64,000 nucleotides of DNA, taken from positions 1 through 64,000 of the forward strand of contig JBNKCG010000026.1 of NCBI GenBank assembly GCA_050287605.1. The letters are read 5' to 3'. The notes under the pieces were generated by a model. It was not told where the DNA came from. It ran no database searches and saw only the letters and a list, made by a program, of their open reading frames with translations. Source of the stretch: QQUJ01 sp050287605. Lineage in GTDB: Bacteria; Pseudomonadota; Gammaproteobacteria; QQUJ01. Shown one piece after another: positions 27,221 through 36,473 of the stretch (position 1 is the first letter of the stretch; each line of letters begins with the position of its first letter). Made by a program: the position numbers and the translations under genes.

Positions 27221-27919
27221 ATGAGTCTGTGGAAACAAGCCGCGGTACTCGTCATCGCGGTCAGCGTGGCCGGTTGCGCGGCCGACGACCCTAACCGACG
27301 CGCCAAAACCGGAGCCGCCATAGGGGCTCTGGTGGGCGCCGTCATCGGCAACCAGGGTAAACACGACAAGGGCCAACGGCGCATCATCGGCGCGGCCATC
27401 GGCGCCATGACGGGCGCCGCGGTGGGCAACTACATGGACAAACAGCAGGCCGAGCTGGAAGCCAAGCTCAAGGCCGAGCAGGACCGCGAGGAGCTGCAGA
27501 TCACCCGCCTGTCGGACAACAGCCTGAAGCTGGGCATCGCCAGTGAGGCGACCTTTGACGTCGACCGTTCCGACCTCAAGTCCGGCTCCCTCACCACCTT
27601 CGACAAGATCGCCGGCGTGCTCAAGACCTACGAGAAGACGGTCATCCACGTGGTAGGTCATACCGACAGCACCGGTTCGGACGCCTACAACCAGGGATTG
27701 TCGGAACGGCGTGCCGTGAGCGTCGGCGACCGTCTCATCCAGGACGGCGTACCGCGGGATCGCGTCCTGATGGAGGGTCGCGGTGAACGGGAACCGCGCG
27801 CGACCAACGGGACCGCCGACGGCCGGCGCATGAACCGCCGCGTCGACATCGTGATCAAACCCATCGTCGAGGGCCAGGAGGAGAAGGCATTCGATCCGCC
27901 GCCGCCGCTCACCTCGTGA
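27221..27919 (+). CDS. Outer-membrane lipoprotein with glycine zipper and OmpA domain
   Basis: 232 residues from the ATG at 27221, chosen because AGGGAGA precedes it and a lipoprotein signal follows (MSLWKQAAVLVIAVSVAGCA, lipobox VAGC). Two short Gly-zipper hairpins (AKTGAAIGALVGAVIGN and IIGAAIGAMTGAAVGNYMDK) may insert in a membrane. The OmpA-like C-terminal domain (about 115-220) shows VVGHTDSTGSDAYNQGLSER and NRRVDIVIKP, the peptidoglycan-binding signature. The layout resembles YiaD/YfiB-type proteins that tether outer membrane and cell wall. It stands alone between recA (divergent) and a convergent gene. Confidence 0.85.
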   Translation: MSLWKQAAVLVIAVSVAGCAADDPNRRAKTGAAIGALVGAVIGNQGKHDKGQRRIIGAAIGAMTGAAVGNYMDKQQAELEAKLKAEQDREELQITRLSDNSLKLGIASEATFDVDRSDLKSGSLTTFDKIAGVLKTYEKTVIHVVGHTDSTGSDAYNQGLSERRAVSVGDRLIQDGVPRDRVLMEGRGEREPRATNGTADGRRMNRRVDIVIKPIVEGQEEKAFDPPPPLTS

Positions 27920-27944
27920 TCGGCAATCCGCTCCGTTTGTGACA

Positions 27945-27982
27945 AGAGAGCCCCGCGCGCGATCACGCGGGGCTCTCTCTTT
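27945..27982 (+). terminator. Intrinsic terminator between convergent genes
   Basis: A 13-bp stem AGAGAGCCCCGCG/CGCGGGGCTCTCT (27945-27957 with 27966-27978) closes an 8-nt loop and is followed by CTTT. It serves the OmpA-type lipoprotein gene; the minus-strand side lacks a clear T-run. Confidence 0.8.
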
Positions 27983-27985
27983 CAA

Positions 27986-28558
27986 CTACTTGCCCAGCAT
28001 CGCCTCTTTCAGAGACGAGGTCACCGGCTCCTTACCCAGCCACACCGCCAACAAATCGCGGTTGAACTCAGCCCCCGGGATGGTGCCTTTGACTTCGCCG
28101 TTAACGGAGACCCGTGTCCCGACGCCCGGGATATAGTCGAGCAGGATCACGTCGCCTTTCACCGCGTCGCCGAAAAAGGCGTTGAATTTCTCGAGACTCG
28201 GTTTGACACGGGCGAACTGGTCGGCCGAAACATTGGCCTGGAAGCCTTCCAGCCACGCCTCACGCAGCTTGTCCGCTTCGACCTTGCTGTAGAGAAAGTG
28301 CATCGCCACCCGCCGCGGTTCATCCGCAGCGAGAATGGCCGGCGCCGAATCGCGCTTCTCGGTGAGATAAAGCGCACCGATGTAGACGCTGACGAAGAAC
28401 TTCTTGCGGATTCCGGCGCCGTTGAGCACCAGCGTCTGATCCACGGTTTCGATACGGGCCGTATCCGGCACCGACACCCCTTTGATCTCCACGGCGTTCA
28501 CCACACCCCCGTACTGCGTCGCCGCGGCCAACAGAGCCGCCACCATCCAGCGTTTCAT
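27986..28558 (-). CDS. Exported chalcone-isomerase-like protein
   Basis: 190 residues from the ATG at 28558, with GGGGAG about 9 nt upstream and a clear signal peptide (MKRWMVAALLAAATQYGGVV, cut near NAVE); the longer frame is unlikely. The mature part follows the chalcone-isomerase-like fold of bacterial periplasmic proteins: LVLNGAGIRKKFFVSVYIGA, RRVAMHFLYSKVEADKL and DVILLDYIPGVGTRVSVNG. Bacterial members are not flavonoid enzymes; a fatty-acid-binding role is suggested by plant relatives. It is the last gene downstream of fadD, which fits that idea, but the function is inferred. Confidence 0.75.
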   Translation of the reverse strand: MKRWMVAALLAAATQYGGVVNAVEIKGVSVPDTARIETVDQTLVLNGAGIRKKFFVSVYIGALYLTEKRDSAPAILAADEPRRVAMHFLYSKVEADKLREAWLEGFQANVSADQFARVKPSLEKFNAFFGDAVKGDVILLDYIPGVGTRVSVNGEVKGTIPGAEFNRDLLAVWLGKEPVTSSLKEAMLGK

Positions 28559-28608
28559 CGTTTCGGTCTCCCCATTTCTCACTCGTAAGCGCCTCAACCG
28601 AGGCGCTC

Positions 28609-30423
28609 TCAATGGCCTTTGTAGAGCTGCGTGACCGGCTCGTTCAGCCGCTCAACAACCTGCTTGCGCTTCAGCTTCAGCGTGGGCGTCAGCAGGCCGT
28701 TATCCACCGTCCACGGGTCCAGACTCAGGTGGATGCGCCGCACCTGGGCATACCCCGGGAACAGACGCACCTGCTCGGCAATACGCTCGAGCACCGCTTT
28801 TTCGGTCGCCTCCTCGTGCAATATCGTCGGCTTGTTCACGTCGAAGCCATGCGCGCTGGCGAACTCCTCCCAACGATCCGGATCGAGCACGCACAGGGCA
28901 CACAGGTAGGGACGGTTTTCACCGATGATCATCACCTGCTCGATCAACGGATCCATGGCAATGGCCATCTCCATGTCCGCGGGGGAGACCTTCTCGCCGT
29001 TGCTCAGCACGATGATCTCTTTAATGCGTCCGGTGATGAAGATGTGCCCCTGCTCGTCGATACGCGCCTTGTCGCCGGTCTTCAGCCAACCGTCCTCGGT
29101 CATCACCTGACGCGTCGCCTCTTCGTTGTGCCAATAGCCGAGCATGATGTTGGGGCCGCGGGCGAGCAGTTCGTCGTTTTCGCCGATCCTGACTTCCACA
29201 TCCTGAGCTGCGATACCCACGCTCTCGGGCACGTTGTCATCGGGCCGGTTGGCAGAGATGACGGGCGAGCTCTCGGTCAGGCCGTAACCCTGCAGGATGG
29301 GCACGCCCAGCCCCAGAAAGGTGCGTGCCACCTCCGGCGTGAGTGGTGCACCACCGCTCACCGCCGCCTTCAGCCGCCCGCCCAGCTTGTCGGTGATCTT
29401 GCCCGCCACCAGCGCCTTGAGCAGCGGCCACGCCAGCAGCGCCGGCTTCCACGGCCCGCGGCCCTGATTGTGGAGAAACCTGGCCCACCCCACATTGACG
29501 GCGGCGAAAAAGAGCTTCTTGGCCAGCCCGCCCTTTTCGTCCAGCCCCGCCATGATCTTGGCGTAGACGCGTTCGTAGATGCGCGGGACGCTGATCATTA
29601 CGGTGGGGCGGATGGTCTGCAGATCCTCACCCAGCAGCGGGATGGAGCGCGCATACGCAACCCGGGCCCCGGTCATCATCGGGAAGTAGTAGCCGGCGGT
29701 GCGTTCCAGAGTGTGCGACAGCGGCAGGAACGAGAGCAGCACGTCGCTCTCGTCCACGTCGATCAGCTGCGCCCCAACATACGCGTTGGTGACCATGTTG
29801 TTGTGGCTCAGCATCACCCCCTTGGGGAATCCGGTGGTGCCGGAGGTGTAGACGATGCTGGCAAGATCGTGCGGCTTGGCCGGCGATGTGCGCACCGGCT
29901 CCGATTCGTCGGGCAACCACTCCGCGAGATTGCGCAGCCGTTCGTCGGGATGGGGCTTGCTGAGGTCGCGAATGCTGACGATGCGGCGCACGCCCAGCAT
30001 GTCCTGGCGCACGTCTTCGATACGCGCCCACTCCTCCTCGCCGCCGATGAACAGTACTTTCGCCCCGGAATCGTGCACGATGTAAGCGACGTTGCCGCCG
30101 CGATCGTCGGCGTAGACCGGCACCGTAATCAGCCCTAGCGCCATCGCCGCCTGATCGAACATCACCCATTCGCGGCAGTTGCGCGCCATGATGGCCACCC
30201 GATCGCCGGCTTCCAACCCTTCGAGCTCCAACGCGATCTGCCAGCGCCCCACCTCGTGGGCCATCTGCGCCCAGGTGGTTTCACGCCACTGCCCGGACGC
30301 CTGATCGAAATGACAATAGGCGACGGTGTCTGGCGTTCGCCTCACGCGGGCGCGGAACAGCCCCCCCAGGGTAACGGCCTCCAGTGGAGTGATTACTTTT
30401 GAATTATTGTGTTCACTGCCCAT
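28609..30423 (-). CDS. Long-chain acyl-CoA synthetase (AMP-forming)
   Basis: 604 residues of the ANL superfamily, FadD15-like branch. The ATP loop is IVYTSGTTGFPKGVMLSHNN, the adenylate motif is LQGYGLTESSPVISANRP, and the hinge/phosphate region is DGWLKTGDKARIDEQGHIFI, followed by the RIKEIIVLSNGEKVSP element and its catalytic Lys region. It activates fatty acids to acyl-CoA via acyl-AMP and feeds beta-oxidation by the upstream genes. Strong Shine-Dalgarno GGAGGAGAG. It follows fadB after a 63-nt gap, consistent with one operon from the PsrA-controlled promoter at 36359-36388. Confidence 0.88.
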   Translation of the reverse strand: MGSEHNNSKVITPLEAVTLGGLFRARVRRTPDTVAYCHFDQASGQWRETTWAQMAHEVGRWQIALELEGLEAGDRVAIMARNCREWVMFDQAAMALGLITVPVYADDRGGNVAYIVHDSGAKVLFIGGEEEWARIEDVRQDMLGVRRIVSIRDLSKPHPDERLRNLAEWLPDESEPVRTSPAKPHDLASIVYTSGTTGFPKGVMLSHNNMVTNAYVGAQLIDVDESDVLLSFLPLSHTLERTAGYYFPMMTGARVAYARSIPLLGEDLQTIRPTVMISVPRIYERVYAKIMAGLDEKGGLAKKLFFAAVNVGWARFLHNQGRGPWKPALLAWPLLKALVAGKITDKLGGRLKAAVSGGAPLTPEVARTFLGLGVPILQGYGLTESSPVISANRPDDNVPESVGIAAQDVEVRIGENDELLARGPNIMLGYWHNEEATRQVMTEDGWLKTGDKARIDEQGHIFITGRIKEIIVLSNGEKVSPADMEMAIAMDPLIEQVMIIGENRPYLCALCVLDPDRWEEFASAHGFDVNKPTILHEEATEKAVLERIAEQVRLFPGYAQVRRIHLSLDPWTVDNGLLTPTLKLKRKQVVERLNEPVTQLYKGH

Positions 30424-30486
30424 CTCTCCTCCTTACGAATCTCACGGCTAACACGCGGTTGTTATTGTGAATCCATCTCACCCACA

Positions 30487-32520
30487 TCACTTCGGTTCGC
30501 GAATTCCCCGGCAGGGTGCAAAGCGCTCTCCGAGCCGCTCAGCAAACCGCTCCATGGTGTTCACCACATCGTCGAGCCCACGCCGCTCGGCATAGTGCAC
30601 CACACCGCCGGTAAACGGCGCAAAGCCCGCCCCAAAGACCATGCCCGCGTCGAGCAGATCGGCATCGGCAACGACACCCGCGGCGAGACAGGCATACGCC
30701 TCGTTGACCAGCCGCAGCGCCATGCGATCGCCCATCTGCGCCAGCTCGGCATCGCTCGGCAGGCCGGCGTTGCGCCCGATGCGCCGTTTGCGCGGGTAGC
30801 GGTAGAAGCCCTGGCCGCTCTTGCGCCCCAGATGCCCCTGCGCGACCAGCGCTTCCAGGCGCTGGGGAATCGTTCCACCGTAGTGCCCGGTGAGTACCCG
30901 ACCCACCGCTAGGCACACGTCCAGTCCCACGGTATCCGACAGCTCCACCGGTCCCAGCGGCATGCCGAAACGACGCGCCGCTTCGTCCACCACCTCGGGC
31001 GCAACGCCCTCCTCCACCAGCTCCACCGCCTCCATCAGGTAGGGCATCAACAGGCGGTTGACCAGGAAGCCGGGGGCACTGCGCACCGGCAGCGGCAGGC
31101 GGTCGAGGCGGCGCACGAACGCCGCCGCCTGATCCACCTGCGCCGGCAAGGTCGCGTCTGTGGTGACCACCTCCACCAACAGCATCTTGGCGACGGGATT
31201 GAAGAAGTGCAGCCCCACCAGGCGTTGCGGCTGCACCAGCGCCTGGGCGATCTCCGCCAGCGGGATGCTGGAGGTGTTGGTGGCCAGCAGGGCATGGTCG
31301 GGCGCCTGCGCCTCGATGCGGCGGAACAGCGCCTGTTTGGCGGCAACGTCTTCCACAATCGCCTCGATGACCACGTCGGCGCGGGCGATGCCGTGCCCCT
31401 CGGGATCGGGCACCAGCCGGTCCAGCGCCGCCTGCACCCGGTGGGGTTGTTTCAGGCGCTTGCGAAACAGCGCCGCGGCCCGGCCGATGGCGGGTGCGAT
31501 CTGCGCCGCCGACCGGTCCTGCAGGCTGACACTCAGACCGCGCAGCGCGCACCACGCCGCAATGTCGCCGCCCATGGTGCCGGCCCCCACCACATGCACG
31601 TGGCGCACAGGTTCGGCGCCGACTTTGCCCAGTTCGCGCAGCCGTTCGCGCAGCAGGAACAGGCGGATCAGGTTACGCGCAGTCTCGCCCATGGCGAGAC
31701 GCGCCGCGGATTCGGCTTCCTGGCGCAGCATGCGCGGCCAATTCCCGCCATGGCGGCGCCACAGCTCGAGAATGGCGTAGGGTGCCGGGTAGTGTTCCGG
31801 CCGCGCACGCCGGCCCACTTGGCGCCGAACCCAGGGCACCAGCAGCTCCCGCCCCGGCCTGAGTTCAAGGGCGCGCAGCCACCATGCCGGGCGCCGCGGT
31901 GCCGGACGTTCGCCGAGCAGGGTACGTGCCGCGGTACGCAGGTGGCGCTGCGGCACCACAGCGTCCACCAGACCCAGTGCCTTGGCGCGGCGCGCATCGA
32001 CGGTGCGCCCGGTGAGCAGCAGATCGAGGGCGGCGGGCGCCCCGATGAGGCGCGTCAGGCGCACCGTCCCGCCCCAACCCGGGTGAAAACCCAGCATCAC
32101 CTCGGGCAGCCCCAGGCGTGTGGCGCTCTCCCCGGTGGCAACGCGATAGCGGCACGCCAGCGCCAACTCCATCCCGCCGCCGAGGCAGAAACCGTCGATA
32201 GCGGCCAGCGTCGGGAAGGGTAGCGCCTCGATGCGGTCGAACAGCGCCTGGACGCGCCGCACCAGCGTGAGCGCCGCATCGAAGTCGGTAACCGTGGCAA
32301 TCTCGTGTACATCGGCGCCGGCGACAAAACCGCTGGGCTTGCCCGACGCCACCACCAGTCCGCGTGGCGGCTCCGTCTGCAGCCCGTCCAACTGCGCCTC
32401 CAACTGCTCCAGTACGGTGCTGGAGAGCACGTTGGCCGCGCCGTCCTGGTTATCCAGATAGAGCCAGGCGATGCCGTCGGCTTCGCGTTCCAAGCGCCAG
32501 TGTTTCTTTGCGGAAGTCAT
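30487..32520 (-). CDS. Multifunctional fatty-acid oxidation protein, FadB/FadJ type
   Basis: 677 residues from the ATG at 32520, which overlaps the thiolase stop as ATGA; a 78-residue Arg-rich upstream extension is an out-of-phase reading of the thiolase gene and is rejected. The N-terminal enoyl-CoA hydratase/isomerase (1-190) has LGGGMELALACRYRVA and LGLPEVMLGFHPGWGG with both catalytic Glu. 3-hydroxyacyl-CoA dehydrogenase follows, with VVGAGTMGGDIAAWCA as the NAD site, LLATNTSSIPLAEIAQ and GLHFFNPVAKMLLVEV. It catalyses the two middle steps of beta-oxidation. It is somewhat shorter than E. coli FadB (729) and FadJ (714). Confidence 0.9.
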   Translation of the reverse strand: MTSAKKHWRLEREADGIAWLYLDNQDGAANVLSSTVLEQLEAQLDGLQTEPPRGLVVASGKPSGFVAGADVHEIATVTDFDAALTLVRRVQALFDRIEALPFPTLAAIDGFCLGGGMELALACRYRVATGESATRLGLPEVMLGFHPGWGGTVRLTRLIGAPAALDLLLTGRTVDARRAKALGLVDAVVPQRHLRTAARTLLGERPAPRRPAWWLRALELRPGRELLVPWVRRQVGRRARPEHYPAPYAILELWRRHGGNWPRMLRQEAESAARLAMGETARNLIRLFLLRERLRELGKVGAEPVRHVHVVGAGTMGGDIAAWCALRGLSVSLQDRSAAQIAPAIGRAAALFRKRLKQPHRVQAALDRLVPDPEGHGIARADVVIEAIVEDVAAKQALFRRIEAQAPDHALLATNTSSIPLAEIAQALVQPQRLVGLHFFNPVAKMLLVEVVTTDATLPAQVDQAAAFVRRLDRLPLPVRSAPGFLVNRLLMPYLMEAVELVEEGVAPEVVDEAARRFGMPLGPVELSDTVGLDVCLAVGRVLTGHYGGTIPQRLEALVAQGHLGRKSGQGFYRYPRKRRIGRNAGLPSDAELAQMGDRMALRLVNEAYACLAAGVVADADLLDAGMVFGAGFAPFTGGVVHYAERRGLDDVVNTMERFAERLGERFAPCRGIREPK

Positions 32521-33833
32521 TGGCCACCCCCCAGCGCTTCGACCAGGGTGGCGCCGCCTTGGCCGCCGCCGACGCACAGTGTCGCAACGCCGTAGCGCCC
32601 GCCGTCGCGCCGCAGCGCCTGCAAGGTGTGCAACACAATGCGCGCGCCGCTGGCGCCGATGGGATGACCCAACGCGATGGCGCCGCCATCGCGGTTGAGG
32701 CGCTCGCGGTCGATGGCGCCGAAGGCGCTGTTCAGACCCAGTTCGTCGCGGCAATAGCTCTTGTCCTCCCAGGCGGCCAACACTCCCAGCACCTGGGCGG
32801 CGAAGGCCTCATTGATCTCCCAGCAATCGATGCGTTGGGCGCTGATGCGCTGACGCTTGAGCAGCGGCGGCACCGCGTGGGCCGGCCCCAACCCCATCTG
32901 TGCCGGGTCCAGCCCCGCCCACTCCACGTCGACGATACGCCCCAGCACGGGCAGGTCGTGACGCTTCACCGCGGCCTCGGAGGCCAGCAGCAGCCAGGCC
33001 GCCCCGTCGGTGATCTGCGAGCTGTTGCCGGCGGTGACGTTGCCGAAGCGCCGGTCGAAGAACGGCTTGAGCTTGGCCAGTTTTTGCGGGGAGGAATCGG
33101 GACGCACGCCGTTGTCGGCTTCGTAGACCGCGCCGTGCTCGTCGAACAGCGGCACGATCTCGTCCAGACGCCCGGCCTGCTGGGCCGCCACCAGGCGCTG
33201 ATGGCTGGTAACGGCGTAGGCGTCCATGGCGGCACGGTCGATGCCGAAGCGCCGGGCGACGATCTCGGCGGTCTGCCCCATAGAGAGGTTGACGGTGGGA
33301 TCGGTCAGGCCGCGCAGCAGGCTGATCACCGGCGCGAGGTGGCGCGGGCGCAGCCGCGCGAATGCCTTGAGCCTTGTCGGCAGATCGCGCGCCAGGCGCC
33401 AGCCCACCAGCCACTGCACCAGCTCGCGTTGCCACAGCAGCGGTGCGTGGCTCATGGCGTCGGTACCGCCGGCCAGCACCAGGTCGGCGCGCCCGGCGCG
33501 GATGTTGCGCAGCGCACTGTCGATGGCCTGCATCCCGGAGGCGCAGTTGCGCTGCACCGTCCAGCCCGGCACCCGGTGTCCACAGCCCAGGCGCAACGCC
33601 ACCACGCGTCCGATATTGGCCTCGTCGGGCCCGGGGATCATGCTGCCGAGGATCACCTCGTCCAGGGCATCGGGAGCAAAGGGCTGGCGCAGCAGCAGCG
33701 CACGTCCCGCGGCCACGGCCAGATCGCTGCCGCTGAAGGGCCCGGGCCCGTTGCTCGCCTTGAGAAACGGGGTGCGCGCGCCGTCCACCACGTAGACCGC
33801 GCTCGATTTGGAGGCACTGCGTGCCGCACTCAC
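32517..33833 (-). CDS. Acyl-CoA thiolase (FadA/FadI type)
   Basis: 438 residues; GTG start sharing GTGA with the fadE stop. Thiolase signatures are YVVDGARTPFLKASNGPGPF, the nucleophile Cys in RNCASGMQAIDSALRNI (about residue 100), the active-site GHPIGASGARIVLHTL and the C-terminal base in TLCVGGGQGGATL. It cleaves 3-ketoacyl-CoA to acetyl-CoA in beta-oxidation, as partner of the following FadB/J-type protein. Length (about 435) is closer to FadI than FadA (387). Confidence 0.92.
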   Translation of the reverse strand: MSAARSASKSSAVYVVDGARTPFLKASNGPGPFSGSDLAVAAGRALLLRQPFAPDALDEVILGSMIPGPDEANIGRVVALRLGCGHRVPGWTVQRNCASGMQAIDSALRNIRAGRADLVLAGGTDAMSHAPLLWQRELVQWLVGWRLARDLPTRLKAFARLRPRHLAPVISLLRGLTDPTVNLSMGQTAEIVARRFGIDRAAMDAYAVTSHQRLVAAQQAGRLDEIVPLFDEHGAVYEADNGVRPDSSPQKLAKLKPFFDRRFGNVTAGNSSQITDGAAWLLLASEAAVKRHDLPVLGRIVDVEWAGLDPAQMGLGPAHAVPPLLKRQRISAQRIDCWEINEAFAAQVLGVLAAWEDKSYCRDELGLNSAFGAIDRERLNRDGGAIALGHPIGASGARIVLHTLQALRRDGGRYGVATLCVGGGQGGATLVEALGGGQ

Positions 33834-36277
33834 GACGCGGATTCCTCGGCAGCGAAATCGGGCGCGAAGTCATCCACCTGGATGATCTCCCACACCAGCG
33901 CGCGGTACTCGCGCAGCCGCTGCGCCTGCTCGATGCTCACCATGTCGGCTTCCAGGGCGCGCTCCAGCAGCTCCTCGTCGTCGCCGCCCGCAATCAGGCC
34001 GTCGCGTTGGGCGTGACGCAGCGTGCGCTCGGCGGCGTCCGCCTCGTCGGCCAGACTCAGCGCACGCTCCAGACGCGCCAGCGGGTGGTCGGGATCGCTG
34101 GGCAGAAACAGTCCGGCGGTGAGGCGGTCGCGGGCAGTGGAGGGTTCCAGCAGCAGCTCCGCCACCTGCTGGTCGAGTGCGTCGTCGGGCGGAAAGTAGG
34201 TGCGTCCGGTGGGAAACAGCCAGCCGCGCAGCAGCCGCGCCAACCCGCGTAACGGCAGGTTGACCAGCGTCTCGATCATACGCTTTTCCGCCATGGCCAG
34301 GGTGTACTGGCAACCCCAGTGCACCAGGGGCAGGTCCTTGGCGAGGCGCCCATCGCTGTCGTAGCGCTTGAGGATGGCCGATCCCAGGTAGAGGTAGCTG
34401 AGTACGTCGCCGAGGCGCGCGGAGAGCCGTTCGCGGCGCTTGAGCTCACCCCCCAGGCTCATCATCGACATCTCGGCCAGCAACGAAAACGCGCAGCTCA
34501 CGCGGGTGAAGTGCTGGTAGTAGCGGCGCAGCGGACCACCCTCAGGAACGCGAATCCAGCGCCAGCCGCCCAGGCCGTAGAACAGAGTGCGCGACCCGCT
34601 GGCCACCGCGTGACGGATGTGGCCGAAAAAGGCGCGGTCGAACTCCGCCAGCACCTGCGGCGTGTTCTCCGACTGGGCGGCGCGCATCTCGCGCAGCAGG
34701 TAGGGATGGCAGCGCATCGCCCCCTGGCCGAAGATGATCAGACTGCGGGTGAGGATGTTGGCACCCTCGACGGTGATGCTGATGGGCAGCGCCTGGTAGG
34801 CGCGTCCCACGATGTTGCGCGGCCCCAGGCAGATACCCGATCCGCCCTGGATGTCCATGGCGTCGTTGACGATCTGGCGCATCATCTCGGTGAGGTGATA
34901 CTTGGCAATGGCCGAGATCACCGACGGCTTCTCGCCCAGGTCCACCGCACCGCAGGTCATCACCCGCGCCGCCTCCATCAGATAGGCCAATCCGCCGATG
35001 CGCGCTAGCGGCTCCTGGATGCCCTCGAAACGGCCGATGGAGGTCTTGAACTGCTTGCGCACCCGGCTGTAGGCACCGGTGGCGCGGCTGGCCATCTTGG
35101 CGGCACCCACGCTGAGCGCGGGCAGCGAAATGGAGCGCCCGGCCGCCAGCGATTCCATCAACATGCGCCAGCCATTACCGGCCTGCTCGGGACCGCCGAT
35201 GATGTAGTCCAGCGGGATAAAGACGTCGTGGCCCTGGGTGGGGCCGTTCTGGAACACGGCGTCGAGCGGCAGGTGGCGGCGCCCGATGACCACGCCGGGG
35301 GTCTGCGCCGGGATCAGGGCGCAGGTGATGCCTCGATCGACCTCGTCGCCCAGCAGGCCGTCAGGATCGCGCAGCTGGAAGGCCAAACCCACCACCGTAG
35401 CCACGGGGCCGAGAGTGATGTAACGCTTGTTCCAGTTGAGGCGGATGCCGAGGACGTTGGACTTGCCGTCGAATTCACCGTGGCACACCACCCCGGTGTC
35501 GGGGATGGAGGCGGCGTCGCTGCCGGCGCTGGGCCCGGTAAGGGCGAAACAGGGGATCTCCTCGCCCGCGGCGAGCCGGGGCAGGTAGTAGTCCTTCTGC
35601 GCTTCGGTGCCGTAGTGCAGCAGCAGCTCGGCGGGACCCAGCGAGTTGGGCACCATCACCGTGACCGCAGCGGTCAGGCTGCGGCTGGCCACTTTAACCA
35701 CCACCGTCGAGTGGGCCAGGGCGGAGAACTCCAGCCCACCGTAGCGGCGCGGGATGATCATCCCGAAAAAGCCGTGGCGCTTGAGGAACTCCCACACTTC
35801 GGGCGGCAAGTCGTGCCACTGGTGGGTCACCTTCCAATCGTCGATGAGGTTGCAGAGCTCCTCGACGGGGCCGTCGAGGAAGGCGCGCTCCTCGGCGCTG
35901 AGCTCCGGGAGGCGTGTCTCCAGCAGTTTGCCCCAGTCGGGCCGACCGCTGAAGAGGTCGCCGTCCCACCACACGGTGCCGGCATCCAGCGCCTCCTGCT
36001 CGGTGCGCGAGACCTCGGGCAACAGGCGGCGAAACGCAGCGAGGATCGGGCGGCTGATCAGCCGGCGGCGCAACGGCGGCACCGTCAAGGGCACCGCAAC
36101 CACCACCGAGAGGGCCAACACTGCATAGGCAACCACGTCGCCGATCCCCCCCAGCCCGCGTGCCACGGCCACGGCACCGGCGAAGGCCAACCACCAACCC
36201 CAACCGGGCGCACGCAGCATTGCCAACGCCCAAACGAGCGCCAACCCCGTCAACAGCCAGATGAGACCCTCGATCAT
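33830..36277 (-). CDS. fadE: Acyl-CoA dehydrogenase, FadE family
   Basis: 815 residues from the ATG at 36277, preferred over one four codons upstream because GGGAG precedes it at normal spacing. N-terminal membrane helices (IEGLIWLLTGLALVWALAML, VAYAVLALSVVVAVPLTVPP) are followed by the FAD-dependent acyl-CoA dehydrogenase fold (CFALTGPSAGSDAASIPDTG, GRAYQALPISITVEGANILT) and the FadE-specific C-terminal DUF1974 region. It performs the first oxidation of acyl-CoA, passing electrons to the quinone pool via ETF or directly. Length matches E. coli FadE (814). First gene of the operon, with the PsrA-type operator upstream. Confidence 0.93.
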   Translation of the reverse strand: MIEGLIWLLTGLALVWALAMLRAPGWGWWLAFAGAVAVARGLGGIGDVVAYAVLALSVVVAVPLTVPPLRRRLISRPILAAFRRLLPEVSRTEQEALDAGTVWWDGDLFSGRPDWGKLLETRLPELSAEERAFLDGPVEELCNLIDDWKVTHQWHDLPPEVWEFLKRHGFFGMIIPRRYGGLEFSALAHSTVVVKVASRSLTAAVTVMVPNSLGPAELLLHYGTEAQKDYYLPRLAAGEEIPCFALTGPSAGSDAASIPDTGVVCHGEFDGKSNVLGIRLNWNKRYITLGPVATVVGLAFQLRDPDGLLGDEVDRGITCALIPAQTPGVVIGRRHLPLDAVFQNGPTQGHDVFIPLDYIIGGPEQAGNGWRMLMESLAAGRSISLPALSVGAAKMASRATGAYSRVRKQFKTSIGRFEGIQEPLARIGGLAYLMEAARVMTCGAVDLGEKPSVISAIAKYHLTEMMRQIVNDAMDIQGGSGICLGPRNIVGRAYQALPISITVEGANILTRSLIIFGQGAMRCHPYLLREMRAAQSENTPQVLAEFDRAFFGHIRHAVASGSRTLFYGLGGWRWIRVPEGGPLRRYYQHFTRVSCAFSLLAEMSMMSLGGELKRRERLSARLGDVLSYLYLGSAILKRYDSDGRLAKDLPLVHWGCQYTLAMAEKRMIETLVNLPLRGLARLLRGWLFPTGRTYFPPDDALDQQVAELLLEPSTARDRLTAGLFLPSDPDHPLARLERALSLADEADAAERTLRHAQRDGLIAGGDDEELLERALEADMVSIEQAQRLREYRALVWEIIQVDDFAPDFAAEESAS

Positions 36278-36358
36278 TGCCTCTCCCATGCCCGCCGTCT
36301 CGCGCCGCGAAGCGCACGTGCTAATTGCCTGCGCGCTCCGGTCGGCTCGCGATCACGC

Positions 36359-36388
36359 AGAATACCCCGCAACCCGCAAACAATTCAA
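36359..36388 (-). promoter_or_regulatory. Promoter of the fad operon
   Basis: Minus-strand -35 TTGAAT (36388-36383) and -10 TATTCT (36364-36359) with an 18-bp spacer lie about 80 bp before fadE. The -35 is part of the 19-bp operator, so a bound repressor would block polymerase. Confidence 0.7.
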
Positions 36389-36401
36389 ACGTTCGTTTAA
36401 A
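36383..36401. promoter_or_regulatory. PsrA-type operator upstream of fadE
   Basis: ATTCAAACGTTCGTTTAAA contains the palindrome AAACGTTCGTTT and fits the PsrA consensus (CAAAC, four bases, GTTT). The identical 19-mer occurs at 37160-37178 before the TetR regulator gene. It overlaps the -35 element of the fad operon. Confidence 0.85.
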
Positions 36402-36473
36402 ATAGTATTGGCCCGCCTATCCGCTACCTCGGAGAGGGAGCGAGCCTCTCCCGCATGCCTCCAAGCGCAGCCC

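Noticed and set aside
32521..32754. 78-residue N-terminal extension of the FadB/J-type frame
   Set aside because: Arg-rich out-of-phase reading of the thiolase gene; the ATG at 32520 overlaps the thiolase stop as ATGA and starts the conserved protein.
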